A stretch of DNA of 64,000 nt from DATHTK01 sp035463295. Its GTDB lineage: Bacteria; Actinomycetota; Rubrobacteria; Rubrobacterales; Rubrobacteraceae. Each line of letters opens with the position of its first letter. The stretch's first letter is position 1. The position numbers and the translations under genes are program-made. Under the pieces are notes generated by a model. That model saw nothing but the letters and a program-made list of their open reading frames with translations. It had not been told where the DNA came from and made no database searches. Below, piece after piece: positions 24,286 through 32,803 of this stretch. The stretch covers positions 1 through 64,000 of the forward strand of contig DATHTK010000028.1 of the NCBI GenBank assembly GCA_035463295.1. Direction: 5' to 3'.

Positions 24286-25038
24286 GTGAACGCATCCGGA
24301 AGCTTGCCGCCCGCCCCGAGAACCGTAGCGCCCAGCGCGCGCGCGGTGCGTTGGGCGCGGTTCGGGATGCTTCTTGCGGCCACGGGCCTGTTCGGTTCCG
24401 TCTACCTGCTCTCGGCGGAGTTCCGGTCGGAGGTCCACCGGGCGCTGGGCATCCTGGGTCGCGGAGACATAGAGGGGCTGCGGGACTACATTCTCTCTTA
24501 TGGTCTGTGGGCGCCGGTGGCATCGTGTTTCCTTATGGTGTTGCAGGCGCTCGTCGCGCCGGTGCCCTCGTTCCTCATAACGTTCGCTAACGGGCTCGCC
24601 TTTGGGGTGTTCTGGGGCTGGATGCTGAGCCTCTTCGGGCACGCGCTCGCGGCGTCGGTGTGCTTCGGGATCTCGCGCGCCCTCGGGCGGGGGCCGGTCG
24701 AGGTGCTGGTGGGGAAGACGGGCCTCGAGAGCGCCGACCGCTGGTTCGCCAGGTGGGGGATGTACGCGGTCTTCGCCGCTCGGCTCATACCCGGCGTAGC
24801 CTTCGACGTGATCTCCTACGCCGCCGGCCTCACCCGGATGCGCTTCCGGAGCTTTCTCGCGGCCACCGCTCTAGGCATCTTCCCGCAGACCCTGCTCTAC
24901 TCCTTCCTCGGCCGCCAGGCGCCCGAGTACGTCGGGCTCTTCCTGGTGACCTCGGCGCTTGTCGTAGCCGCGGTGGTCGGGGTCGCCGTCGCGCGGCGCC
25001 GCAGGGAACGACGCAAGCCGAAGCGGAACCTGCGCTAG
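24286..25038 (+). CDS. TVP38/TMEM64 (SNARE-associated/DedA superfamily) membrane protein
   Basis: 250 residues. The N-terminus is polar, then a membrane helix near 25-45, and the VTT domain: VPSFLITFANGLAFGVFWGW, followed by SRALGRGPVEVLVGKTGLES and a GMYAVFAARLIPGVAFDVIS segment with its conserved arginine. The C-terminus is very basic. Bacterial relatives handle phospholipid flipping or membrane homeostasis. It lies 11 bases before the thymidine kinase gene, probably cotranscribed. The 223-base gap upstream (24063-24285) holds no gene. Confidence 0.85.
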   Translation: MNASGSLPPAPRTVAPSARAVRWARFGMLLAATGLFGSVYLLSAEFRSEVHRALGILGRGDIEGLRDYILSYGLWAPVASCFLMVLQALVAPVPSFLITFANGLAFGVFWGWMLSLFGHALAASVCFGISRALGRGPVEVLVGKTGLESADRWFARWGMYAVFAARLIPGVAFDVISYAAGLTRMRFRSFLAATALGIFPQTLLYSFLGRQAPEYVGLFLVTSALVVAAVVGVAVARRRRERRKPKRNLR

Positions 25039-25049
25039 AATCCGGTCCT

Positions 25050-25649
25050 ATGGTCCAGACCGGCGGTCTATCGGCAGAGAGAACAAGCAGGCCCTCCGGG
25101 TCTCTGACCGTGATCACGGGCTCCATGTTCTCGGGCAAGACGGAGGAGCTGATACGGCGTCTGAGGCGCGCACTCTACGCTCGCCGCAGCGTCGGGGTCT
25201 TCAAGCACGCCCTCGAGACCCGCTCGGAGTTCACGGAGATCCGGACGCACAACGGCGTCCCGCACGAGGCCGTCGCCGTCTCGACGAGCGAGGAGCTGCT
25301 CGAGAGAGTCGAGAGGGGGACAGATGTCGTTGCCGTCGAGGAGACGCAGTTCTTCGACGACGGGATCGTCGAGGTTTGCCGTCGTCTCGCTTGCGCAGGG
25401 CACGAGGTCATCGTCGCGGGTCTCGACATGGACTTCCGTGGGGAGCCCTTCGGCCCGATGCCCCGGTTGCTCGCCGAGGCCGAGGAGGTGGTGAAGCTGC
25501 GCGCCATCTGCGCCCGCTGCGGCCGGGACGCCTCGCGCTCCCAGCGCCTCATAGACGGTAGGCCAGCCCCTGCCTCGGCCCCCACGATCCTCGTCGGGGC
25601 GCAGGAGAGCTACGAGGCCCGCTGCCGTCTCTGCCACGAGGTGATGTAG
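25050..25649 (+). CDS. tdk: Thymidine kinase (type II)
   Basis: 199 residues. It phosphorylates thymidine with ATP. The P-loop is GSMFSGKTEELIRRLRR near residue 25, the Walker B-like catalytic segment is VAVEETQFFDDGIVEV and the lasso zinc site uses CARCGRDASRSQR and CRLCHEVM at the C-terminus. The usual IDEAQFF reads VEETQFF: the catalytic glutamate is kept while the preceding aspartate is glutamate. The N-terminus has about 15 extra residues before the first strand; ATG 25050 lacks a strong ribosome binding site. Confidence 0.9.
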   Translation: MVQTGGLSAERTSRPSGSLTVITGSMFSGKTEELIRRLRRALYARRSVGVFKHALETRSEFTEIRTHNGVPHEAVAVSTSEELLERVERGTDVVAVEETQFFDDGIVEVCRRLACAGHEVIVAGLDMDFRGEPFGPMPRLLAEAEEVVKLRAICARCGRDASRSQRLIDGRPAPASAPTILVGAQESYEARCRLCHEVM

Positions 25650-25736
25650 GGTCCAGCTGGCTGGCGCGCGTACCGGCGCCGGCGCAAAACCTGTATGGTG
25701 GGGGCACGGACGGCGAGAGAGCAGGGGAACGAGTAG

Positions 25737-26168
25737 ATGCCGCGTAGCTACATCATAGGACTAATCGTGTTCTGCGCGGTGCTGAACACCGCCGGGTTTA
25801 TGTGGCACCTCTTCGAGCCCGTGCCGCTCTACGACGAGATCGCGCACTTCCTCACGCCGATGGTGCTCGTGGCGATTACGGCGGAGATCATCTACCGCTA
25901 CGGCGGCGACGACGAGTTCTTCGACACGCCGCACCACGCGCTCGTCACAGGGTCCGTGATCGGCCTCGTCGGAGCGGTCGGCTGGGAACTGGTCGAGGTC
26001 GTGCTCAGCCTGTGGGGTTTCCCCATTAGCAACCGCCCTCTCGATACGATCTTCGACGTCGTACTCGGGATCCTCGGCGGGGCCGCGGGAGCGTGGGTCG
26101 CCGACCACTACCTCGACCGGCTCTTCGGCCGCTCCCGTTGGAGCTCGAACCGGCCGCGGGTCCGCTAG
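25737..26168 (+). CDS. Small DUF2238-like integral membrane protein
   Basis: 143 residues with four hydrophobic segments. The pattern VPLYDEIAHFLTPM, then a central TGSVIGLVGAVGWELVEVVL and the end segment DTIFDVVLGILGGAAGAWVA places acidic and histidine residues at membrane boundaries as in the YjdF/DUF2238 group. Function is unknown. ATG 25737 follows AGGGGAACGAGTAG. It ends 55 bases before an opposing small gene, with a strong hairpin between them. Confidence 0.6.
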   Translation: MPRSYIIGLIVFCAVLNTAGFMWHLFEPVPLYDEIAHFLTPMVLVAITAEIIYRYGGDDEFFDTPHHALVTGSVIGLVGAVGWELVEVVLSLWGFPISNRPLDTIFDVVLGILGGAAGAWVADHYLDRLFGRSRWSSNRPRVR

Positions 26169-26170
26169 TG

Positions 26171-26207
26171 AACAAGACCGGGACCCCCAGGCCCCGGGCA
26201 GCTTGTT
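26171..26207. terminator. Bidirectional hairpin between convergent genes
   Basis: AACAAG at 26171 pairs with CTTGTT at 26202-26207, and inside it CCGGG pairs with CCCGG. The stem-loop starts two bases after the stop codon of the plus-strand gene and ends 15 bases before the end of the minus-strand gene, as expected for a shared terminator. Confidence 0.6.
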
Positions 26208-26222
26208 AGATGTCGTCCGGCC

Positions 26223-26405
26223 CTAGTGCCGCTGCGACTCGTCCCACTCGTCCTGGACGTTGTCCTTTACCCCACCGGATGCGTCCTCTTGCTCGACGGC
26301 TTCCTCGGAGGCGTCCTTCCCGCGCCGACCCCGCTCCGCCGCCTCGTCCAGCTCGTCCCTGACGTTGTCCTCGGTTCCCGCAGGACCCCTGCGACGCTCG
26401 GTCAT
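26223..26405 (-). CDS. Small acidic hydrophilic protein with duplicated DNVxDExDE motif
   Basis: 60 residues, no hydrophobic segment, rich in Glu, Asp, Arg and Gln. Two related motifs, EDNVRDELDEAAE near the start and KDNVQDEWDESQRH at the end, suggest an internal duplication. The ATG at 26405 follows AAAGGAG with normal spacing; the longer frame to 26474 has none. Composition resembles general stress hydrophilins. I do not recognise the family. Confidence 0.6.
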   Translation of the reverse strand: MTERRRGPAGTEDNVRDELDEAAERGRRGKDASEEAVEQEDASGGVKDNVQDEWDESQRH

Positions 26406-26635
26406 AAGCCTCTCCTTTCCGCTTTGCCGAATCTCTTCCGCACGATTGTATCCGCCATCAGCCAGGGTCGCCAAACGCGGTCGGTCCGACGGGTCGCGGT
26501 GGGAACGGGTAGGGACGGTCGCCTGAGCCCGGAGGAGTGCCCGCGCCCTCGAGCCGGGTTATGCGCCCGTGGTCCGCAACGCCGGGTCCCGGATCCGGTG
26601 CCTACCGCCGCAGCCCGCTCTTTCCGCCAGAGCTG

Positions 26636-26664
26636 TTCACGACTTCAGCGCACTCGGGTATAAC
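26636..26664 (+). promoter_or_regulatory. Promoter candidate of the universal stress protein gene
   Basis: TTCACG (26636-26641) and TATAAC (26659-26664) are separated by exactly 17 bases, matching four and five of the six consensus positions. Transcription would begin about 60 bases before the start codon at 26733, in a locally AT-rich stretch. Confidence 0.6.
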
Positions 26665-26732
26665 TATTTACTAGATCACATCGGCGAGGCGTTGGTGGTC
26701 GGCCGTCCCGGAGCGCGGACAAGGAACAGTGG

Positions 26733-27626
26733 ATGGGGCACTTCCCGACGAGGATACTTCTGGCTACCGATGGTTCGGAAGACGCCTCCCGCGCGCTTCA
26801 TGCGGCGGTCGATCTCTCCTCCCGGACAGCATCGGAGTTGCACGTCGTGCACGCCTGGCAGGCTCTCCCCGAGTACTCCCACCCAAGCATAGCGCTGGCC
26901 TCGGACTCCGCTCTTTACGAGAGGGAGGCCCAGAGGATCCTCTTCGAGCAGCTCGACGCAGTAGAGACCGCCGGAGGTGTGGCTACGGGTGCTCACCTCA
27001 GGAGGGGACGTGCGGTCGAGGTGATCACCGACCTGAGCGAGGAGCTGGAAGCGGGGCTCGTCGTGGTGGGCAGCCGGGGTCTGGGGCCGGTCGGGCGTCT
27101 TGTGATGGGCAGCGTCTCGGAGGGCGTAGTCGACCTGGCCTCCCGCCCGGTTCTGGTAGTCAGGGGCGGTGGGGAAGCCTGGCCTCCCGGCTGCATCGTG
27201 GTGGGCGAAGACGGCTCTGGTGGTGCGAGAGAGGCCTCGGAGCTTGCGGCCGGCATAGGGAGCGTCTTCGGGGCGGAGGTGATCCTGGTAAGGGCGCATC
27301 CCGTGATTCTGCCGATGGACGAGGCGTCGAGGCTCTCCCGAGCCTCGCCCATCGGCATACCTCAAGACGTCAGGGCACACCACGAAGGGGCCCTGATGGA
27401 GCGGGCCTATCGGCTTCAAGAGGAGTTGGGGTATCGGCCGAGGATCAGGGTGATCGGTGGAGAGCCGGCCTCGGTGCTTCTGGAGGTGGCCGAGGAGCGT
27501 GGAGGAGCTTCTCTCATCTGTGTGGGAAGGAGAGGGCTCGGCATGATGGACCGGCTCAGGCTCGGCAGCGTCTCGACCAAGGTCTTGAGGGCGGCTAGGG
27601 GGCCGGTTCTCGTCTGTCCGTCCTAG
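26733..27626 (+). CDS. Universal stress protein with two UspA domains
   Basis: 297 residues as a tandem duplication. Domain 1 begins ILLATDGSEDASRALHAA and ends with VVVGSRGLGPVGRLVMGSVS; domain 2 begins CIVVGEDGSGGAREASELA and ends with ICVGRRGLGMMDRLRLGSVS. Both carry the G-x2-G-x9-G-S/T ATP-binding pattern, so both halves may bind nucleotide. Tandem UspA proteins are common in actinobacterial dormancy and stress responses. It has its own promoter candidate and is convergent with the PII-like gene. Confidence 0.92.
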   Translation: MGHFPTRILLATDGSEDASRALHAAVDLSSRTASELHVVHAWQALPEYSHPSIALASDSALYEREAQRILFEQLDAVETAGGVATGAHLRRGRAVEVITDLSEELEAGLVVVGSRGLGPVGRLVMGSVSEGVVDLASRPVLVVRGGGEAWPPGCIVVGEDGSGGAREASELAAGIGSVFGAEVILVRAHPVILPMDEASRLSRASPIGIPQDVRAHHEGALMERAYRLQEELGYRPRIRVIGGEPASVLLEVAEERGGASLICVGRRGLGMMDRLRLGSVSTKVLRAARGPVLVCPS

Positions 27627-27628
27627 AG

Positions 27629-27655
27629 CCGGACTCGGGGTGAGCCCTCGGTCCC
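27629..27655. terminator. Imperfect hairpin between convergent genes
   Basis: GGAC-TCG-GGG, a TGAG loop and CCC-TCG-GTCC make a stem with an internal TCG/TCG bulge in the 28-base gap between the universal stress protein and PII-like genes. It is a plausible shared terminator without a T-run. Confidence 0.35.
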
Positions 27656-27990
27656 TAGGGAGACCCGCCCTCAGCTTCTTCCCGGTGCACGATGCCTCTC
27701 ACCTCGTCCACGGAGAGAATGAAGGCTATTCCATGAGCAGGCTCATCCAGCCTGCCGGCTTCGACCACCGCCTCCAGAATACCGCCGGCTTTCTCGGGCT
27801 CCGCCAGGACGAGTAATAGCTCCCTCTCGGAGCTTACGGAGATGCCGAAGAACCTCCGCGCCTCGTGCACTCCCGTACCTCGGGCGAGCAGTATCGTCCC
27901 GCCCTCGGCCCCGGCCTCCTTCGCGGCGTCCATCACCCGCCCGGCGGCCCCCTTCTGAACTATACCGACTACCAGCTTGATTCCGTCCAT
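27655..27990 (-). CDS. PII-like signalling protein linked to a DUF1538 membrane protein
   Basis: 111 residues, predicted ferredoxin-like PII fold: a KLVVGIVQKGAAGRVMDAAKEAGAEG-type first half, GGTILLARGTGVHEARRFFG for the T-loop region and FILSVDEVRGIVH at the end. The T-loop lacks the uridylylated tyrosine motif of GlnB. PII proteins bind adenine nucleotides and gate transporters or enzymes. Its start lies 13 bases after the DUF1538 gene, so it is probably the regulatory subunit of that membrane protein. The functional pairing is inference from adjacency. Confidence 0.7.
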   Translation of the reverse strand: MDGIKLVVGIVQKGAAGRVMDAAKEAGAEGGTILLARGTGVHEARRFFGISVSSERELLLVLAEPEKAGGILEAVVEAGRLDEPAHGIAFILSVDEVRGIVHREEAEGGSP

Positions 27991-28003
27991 GCGCCTTGCC
28001 TTC

Positions 28004-28744
28004 CTACCTCGCCGGGTCCCCGAGCACGATCCCGAGGATCAGCACGGCCAGAATCGGTCCCAGGGCGGCAAATGCGACGAGCCCGAACCCATAGATGAGG
28101 ATGTCACCCCGGCTCAGGGCGGCGGCCAGGCCGCCCCCGAGGGCGACCGCCAGCGGCACCGTCACCGGCCCCGTGGTAGCAAGGGCGGCGTCGAAGGCCA
28201 GCCCCGTGTAGCGCTCCGGGACGAAAAAGGTCAGAACGAGGACGAGCGCGAGGGCTGGAATGAAGAACGGCGTGACCTCGATCCCGAGCACGATCCGAGC
28301 CGAGCCCACGGCTAACCCGAGCGCCACCCCGACCGCGACCGTCTGGACGAAGAGCGTACTGCCCAGGGCACCGGCGGTGAGGTTCTCCACCCGCTCGGCG
28401 AGGATCCGCAGGGCCGGTTCTGCGAGCGTCGCCCCGTAGCCCAGGGCGATGCCGAAGAGGACGATCAGGATCAGCGAGCGGCGTTGGGCAAGGGCCTCGG
28501 AGGCGGCCTCTCCGAGCGGGGTGAGGCCGATCTCCAGCCCCTTGAGGAAGACGACGAGACCCACGACGGTGAGCACCAGTCCGACCGTGATCTCCCGCCA
28601 GTTCTCCAGCGGCGTCCTGAGGATCACGAGCTGGAAGACGAGCAGGATGCCGATGATCGGCGCCACGCTGCGCAGCCCCTCGGCGACGAACCCGGCCAGC
28701 GCCAATACCGTGTCCAACACCTGTCGCACCTCCCGCTCGTCCAC
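28004..28744 (-). CDS. DUF1538 integral membrane protein
   Basis: 246 residues, about seven membrane segments, containing ALGYGATLAEPALRILAER and FVPERYTGLAFDAALATTGPVTVPL-type residues characteristic of DUF1538. Paired DUF1538 proteins (UmpA/UmpB) of a halophile have been reported as a cation/proton antiporter; many others are uncharacterised. GTG 28744 has GGAGGAG immediately before it; GTG 28720, eight bases after GGGAGG, is a better-spaced alternative. Only one DUF1538 gene is present here, followed by a PII-like gene. Confidence 0.8.
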   Translation of the reverse strand: MDEREVRQVLDTVLALAGFVAEGLRSVAPIIGILLVFQLVILRTPLENWREITVGLVLTVVGLVVFLKGLEIGLTPLGEAASEALAQRRSLILIVLFGIALGYGATLAEPALRILAERVENLTAGALGSTLFVQTVAVGVALGLAVGSARIVLGIEVTPFFIPALALVLVLTFFVPERYTGLAFDAALATTGPVTVPLAVALGGGLAAALSRGDILIYGFGLVAFAALGPILAVLILGIVLGDPAR

Positions 28745-28866
28745 CTCCTCCGGGCTTCTTCGGGATATTACACCCTCGCTAGGGATCCTCTATTCCACGA
28801 GACTCGCTGTATAGGAAGCTGACAGATCGCTCTCGCTGGCTGACCCGGCGAGAGCTGGGGAAGGTC

Positions 28867-29358
28867 TCAGGTGACCTCTCGGAGTCGTCCGGTCTCGACC
28901 TCGTAGACGAACCCGCGCACGCTCTCCTTGTTGGGGATGAACGGGCTGGCCTGGATGCGCCTTATCGACTGGCGCACGTCCTCCTCCAGGTCGGAGAACG
29001 CTTCCATCGAGAAGTGGGGTTTTACCCCTACCTCGCCCTGGATCTGCTGCTTCACCTCATCGTCGGTGAACGTGAGCATGCCGCAATCGGTGTGATGGAT
29101 CAACATGACTTCTCGTGTACCGAGCATGCGCTGGGAGATGGCCAGGGAGCGGATCTCATCGTCCGTTATGACCCCTCCGGCGTTGCGGATGACGTGTGCG
29201 TCGCCCTCCTCGAGTCCGAGGATCTTGTGCACGTCCAGGCGCGCGTCCATGCAGGCGACCACGGCCACGCCCTTGGCCGGGGGCAACGGCAGGTCCCCCC
29301 TGTCGAAGGACTCGGCGTAGGCCGCGTTGTTCTGTAGCAGTTCGTCGGTAACGCTCAT
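28867..29358 (-). CDS. Beta-class carbonic anhydrase
   Basis: 163 residues. It interconverts CO2 and bicarbonate. The zinc site is CMDARLD (Cys and the Asp-Arg dyad) plus HHTDCG (His and Cys), with IRNAGGVITDDEIRSLAISQ between, as in the small bacterial beta enzymes (Mycobacterium Rv1284-like). The ATG at 29358 follows AAAGGACAGG; a GTG at 29376 would add six residues. It stands alone, convergent with nothing close. Confidence 0.92.
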   Translation of the reverse strand: MSVTDELLQNNAAYAESFDRGDLPLPPAKGVAVVACMDARLDVHKILGLEEGDAHVIRNAGGVITDDEIRSLAISQRMLGTREVMLIHHTDCGMLTFTDDEVKQQIQGEVGVKPHFSMEAFSDLEEDVRQSIRRIQASPFIPNKESVRGFVYEVETGRLREVT

Positions 29359-29551
29359 CGCTTCCTGTCCTTTCACTCACCAAGACCCAGCAGTGGTATC
29401 GGATTAGAGCACAGGCAGGGAACCGGGGCAATCGCACGGCAATGGCTGCAACCCCTGGCGCTTCGCCGAGCGCGGGAAGCTCTCCGGCGTTATAAAAGCG
29501 TCGTTTCGGGGGATAACGCAGCGCAGGTGAAGGCAGTCCGGAGGAGGAGCG

Positions 29552-30142
29552 GTGAGCACGACGACGATCATTATCATCATAGTGGTAGCTGTGGTGGTGA
29601 TCGCGCTTCTGGCGATCTACTTGTACGCGCGTCGCAGGCGCTCGCAGAGGAGGGAGGAGCAGCGGGAGAGAACCCGTCAGGAGTTCGGGTCCGAATACGA
29701 GCGCGCGGCCGAGGAGAGGGGCTCTGAGGAGGAGGCAGAGAGGGCGCTCAGGGAGCGTCGCCACCGGGTGGAGCGCCAGGTCGCGGCGCTTTCCGAGGAG
29801 AGCCGCGGGCGTCACACGGAGAGGTGGGAGGAGGTCGAGCGCGTCTTCGTGGAGAACCCGGAGCGCTCCGTCGAGATGGCGGACAGGGCAGTCGCAGACC
29901 TGCTCGAAGAGCGCAACTTCGTCGCCGACCCGGCGCAGGACGACGCGGAGACCGAGGCGGACCTAGCCGTCATGCACCCGGAGGTCGCCGACGACTACCG
30001 CGAGGGCCGGCGCATCCGCGCCGATGTCGTCTCCGGGGCGTACCGGGGCTCCGGAGACGGCGCTTCCGAGAAGACGACCGAGAACTTGCGTCAGGCGATC
30101 CAGCGCTACCGCGCCGTCCACGAGAAGCTGCTGCGAAGCTGA
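29552..30142 (+). CDS. Membrane-anchored helical protein of an actinobacterial unknown family
   Basis: 196 residues. One N-terminal membrane helix (residues 4-25) is followed by a run of arginines and a long charged helical region. The pattern FGSEYERAAEERGSEEEAER-A, then RWEEVERVFVENPERSVEMA, MHPEVADDYREGRRI and a C-terminal LRQAIQRYRAVHEKLL recurs in short proteins of actinobacteria, often beside stress genes. Function is unknown. The start codon is taken as GTG 29552, eight bases after GGAGGAGCG-type sequence. It precedes the short aconitase gene by 69 bases. Confidence 0.65.
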   Translation: MSTTTIIIIIVVAVVVIALLAIYLYARRRRSQRREEQRERTRQEFGSEYERAAEERGSEEEAERALRERRHRVERQVAALSEESRGRHTERWEEVERVFVENPERSVEMADRAVADLLEERNFVADPAQDDAETEADLAVMHPEVADDYREGRRIRADVVSGAYRGSGDGASEKTTENLRQAIQRYRAVHEKLLRS

Positions 30143-30211
30143 GGGAGCGGTAACCCGGCCGTGTAGAATGATCCCGTACGTCTGGGTAATGATTTTCGGG
30201 GGTGGTGTGTC

Positions 30212-32233
30212 GTGGCGGAGAACCTGGTCACCAAGATCCTGGAGGATCACCGCGAGAGTGGCTCGCTAGAGCCCGGCGAGGAGGTGAGCCTGAGGATCGA
30301 CCAGACGCTCCTGCAGGATGCGACGGGCACGATGGCCTGTCTGCAGTTCGAACGGATGGGCGTCGAGCGCGTGCAGGTGCCCCTCGCGCTCCAGTACGTG
30401 GACCACAACATCATCCAGCTCGATTTCAAGAACCCAGACGACCACCGCTTTCTGCAGGCGTTCGCCGCCAAGTACGGCCTCCACTACTCCCGTCCTGGCA
30501 ACGGCATCTGCCACTACCTGCACGTCGAGCGCTTCGCAAGGCCCGGGGCGACCCTGATCGGGGCCGACTCCCACACCACGTCCTCGGGCGCACTGGGCTC
30601 GATCGCGATCGGGGCCGGCGGGCTCGACGTGGCGCTGGTTATGGCCGGCCAACCCTTCGAGACCCCCGCCCCCAAGGTCGTCGGCGTCGAGCTGACCGGG
30701 GAGCTCGCGCCCTGGGTGACACCGAAGGACGTTATCCTGGAGCTCCTGCGCCGGCGCGACGTCCGGGGCGGGCTCGGGCGCATCTTCGAGTTCTACGGCC
30801 CCGGCGTTGCGACCATAGACGTCACCGGACGCACCACGATCTGCAACATGATCGCCGAACTCGGCGCCACCACCGGCATCTTTCCCTCCGACGAGCGTAC
30901 CCGCGAGTGGCTGGAGGCCCAGCAGCGCCCGGGGGACTTCGTCGAGCTCGCCGCCGACGAGGGCGCCGACTACGACGAGCACGAACACATCGAGCTGGAC
31001 AAGCTCGAGCCCCTTGTCGCCAAACCCCACTCGCCCGGGAACGTCGTACCGGTGAGCGAGGTCTCCGGGACGAAGGCCGCCCAGGTCTGCATCGGTAGCT
31101 CGGTCAACTCGGGCTTCGAAGACCTCGCGATCGCCGCCGCTGTCTTGCGCGACCAGACGGTCTATCCAGATCTCGTCATGACCGTGACGCCGGGGAGCCG
31201 CCAGATCCTCGACTCCATCGCCCGGACCGGCGTGTACTCCGACCTGGTGCGAGCCGGGGCACGGATGCTCGAGCCGGTGTGTGGCCCGTGCGTCGGCATG
31301 GGTCAGGCCCCGCCCTCCGACTCCGTCAGCGTCAGGACCTTCAACCGCAACTTCCCCGGCCGCTCCGGTACCATAACGGACCAGGTCTATCTCACGAGCC
31401 CGACGACGGCGGTCGCGACGGCGCTGAAGGGCGTCATCACGGACCCGCGCGAACTCGGTGAGTATCCAGAACTCCCCGAAGCCCCGGCGAACCCCGCCGT
31501 GGACGACCGCCAGATCCTCGCCCCGGCTCCGCCGGAGGAGGCCCCCGGCATAGAGATACCGCGCGGCCCGAACATCGAGCCGCCCCCCGAGGCCCCGGAA
31601 CTCCCCGACTCGCTCGAGGCCACCGTCACCATCGTCGTCGAGGACGATATCTCGACCGGCGACCTCGCCCCCGACGGAGTCGAGGTGATGTCGTTCCGCT
31701 CGAACGTGCCCGAGATCGCGAAGTTCACCTTCCGCCGCTTCGACCCGCAGTACCACGAGAAGGCCCAGGAGATGGGGCCGGGCCTGATCGTGGGCGGACA
31801 CAATTACGGGCAGGGCTCCTCCCGCGAGCACGCGGCCCTCGCGCCGCTGCACCTCGGAATCCGCGCAGTGATCGCCAAGAGCTTCGCCCGTATCCACCGC
31901 CGCAACCTGGTCTCCCAGGGCATCCTGCCCCTGCGCTTCAAGAACGAAGAGGACTACGACGATTCCGAGCAGGGGCAGACGTGGGAGCTGCCGGACATCC
32001 GCCAGCGCCTCGAGAATGGCGACGAGGAGATACCGGTCCGCCGAGACGGCGGCGCCGAATTCACCCTGCTCGCCGAGTACTCCTCGCGCGAGCGCGATAT
32101 CCTGCTGGCCGGCGGCATCCTGCGCCAACTCCGCCAGGAATCGACCCCCTCAGGAGCAGGAAAGCACGAGCCGGAAGAGGCCGCAGAGAAAGACGCCGGA
32201 ACCCACCCGAACCCCGAGGCGCCGAGAGGCTGA
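30212..32233 (+). CDS. Aconitase-family hydratase, short (Aquifex/mitochondrial-like) type
   Basis: 673 residues, about 230 shorter than the AcnA at 59769. It should isomerise citrate and isocitrate or a homologous substrate. Seen are IGADSHTTSSGALGSIAIGA, the cluster pair EPVCGPCVGMGQAPPS, and in the swivel domain HNYGQGSSREHAALAPLHLG followed by IHRRNLVSQGILPLRF. The third cluster cysteine, usually in GSCTNS, reads CIGSSVNSGFEDL: serine stands at the normal place with a cysteine three residues earlier. The last 35 residues are polar and unrelated. Start GTG 30212. Gene fusion is absent; the gene stands alone. Confidence 0.85.
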   Translation: MAENLVTKILEDHRESGSLEPGEEVSLRIDQTLLQDATGTMACLQFERMGVERVQVPLALQYVDHNIIQLDFKNPDDHRFLQAFAAKYGLHYSRPGNGICHYLHVERFARPGATLIGADSHTTSSGALGSIAIGAGGLDVALVMAGQPFETPAPKVVGVELTGELAPWVTPKDVILELLRRRDVRGGLGRIFEFYGPGVATIDVTGRTTICNMIAELGATTGIFPSDERTREWLEAQQRPGDFVELAADEGADYDEHEHIELDKLEPLVAKPHSPGNVVPVSEVSGTKAAQVCIGSSVNSGFEDLAIAAAVLRDQTVYPDLVMTVTPGSRQILDSIARTGVYSDLVRAGARMLEPVCGPCVGMGQAPPSDSVSVRTFNRNFPGRSGTITDQVYLTSPTTAVATALKGVITDPRELGEYPELPEAPANPAVDDRQILAPAPPEEAPGIEIPRGPNIEPPPEAPELPDSLEATVTIVVEDDISTGDLAPDGVEVMSFRSNVPEIAKFTFRRFDPQYHEKAQEMGPGLIVGGHNYGQGSSREHAALAPLHLGIRAVIAKSFARIHRRNLVSQGILPLRFKNEEDYDDSEQGQTWELPDIRQRLENGDEEIPVRRDGGAEFTLLAEYSSRERDILLAGGILRQLRQESTPSGAGKHEPEEAAEKDAGTHPNPEAPRG

Positions 32234-32283
32234 GACGATTTTCGCCAGGGGCGGGACGAAGAACTTTATCGTCGAGTCGCAGG

Positions 32284-32769
32284 TCAGGTCGTCTCGGGGG
32301 GGCGTAGCGTCGAGATGAGTAGCATCGCTACCCCGACGGTAATGGCGGCGTCGGCGGCGTTGAAGACGTACCAGAACGAGAAGTGGACGTAGTCCGTCAC
32401 TTCGCCGGCTGTCAGGCGGTCGAGCAGGTTGCCGGCTGCGCCGCCCAGGATCAGGCCGCACCCCAGCGTGATGAGCCTCGATGAGGCGCCCGACAGGAGC
32501 ATCCAGATCACGACCGCTATCGCTACGGCGCTCCCGACGAGCAGCACGAGCTGGCTGCCGCCGAGGATGCCGAACGCCCCGCCGTCGTTCTTTATGTGGG
32601 TCAGGCTGAGGAAGTCGGGGATCAACTCCGTGCTCTCCCCGACCCGCATCGAGCCCTCGACGAGGGATTTCATACCCTGGTCCACCACGAAGACGACCAG
32701 CGCGACCGCGAGTGCCCACACCACGGCCGCTCGGCGACTCAAGGCCACTCTCTCGACGTGTTCGTTCAT
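32284..32769 (-). CDS. lspA: Prolipoprotein signal peptidase (signal peptidase II)
   Basis: 161 residues, four membrane helices. It removes signal peptides from lipoproteins such as the HtrA precursor in this window. Catalytic aspartates lie in AAGNLLDRLTAGEVTDYVHF and WYVFNAADAAITVG. ATG 32769 is used: it gives the normal length and starts just after the methyltransferase ends, whereas the frame to 32832 overlaps that gene. AGGA lies 11 bases upstream. Confidence 0.92.
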   Translation of the reverse strand: MNEHVERVALSRRAAVVWALAVALVVFVVDQGMKSLVEGSMRVGESTELIPDFLSLTHIKNDGGAFGILGGSQLVLLVGSAVAIAVVIWMLLSGASSRLITLGCGLILGGAAGNLLDRLTAGEVTDYVHFSFWYVFNAADAAITVGVAMLLISTLRPPETT

Positions 32770-32803
32770 CGGCGCGCTGATCCTAGCACACGCTCCCGGG
32801 CCC

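Noticed and set aside
30266..32128. 620-codon minus-strand frame opposite the short aconitase
   Set aside because: Antisense shadow; the plus strand carries all aconitase motifs.
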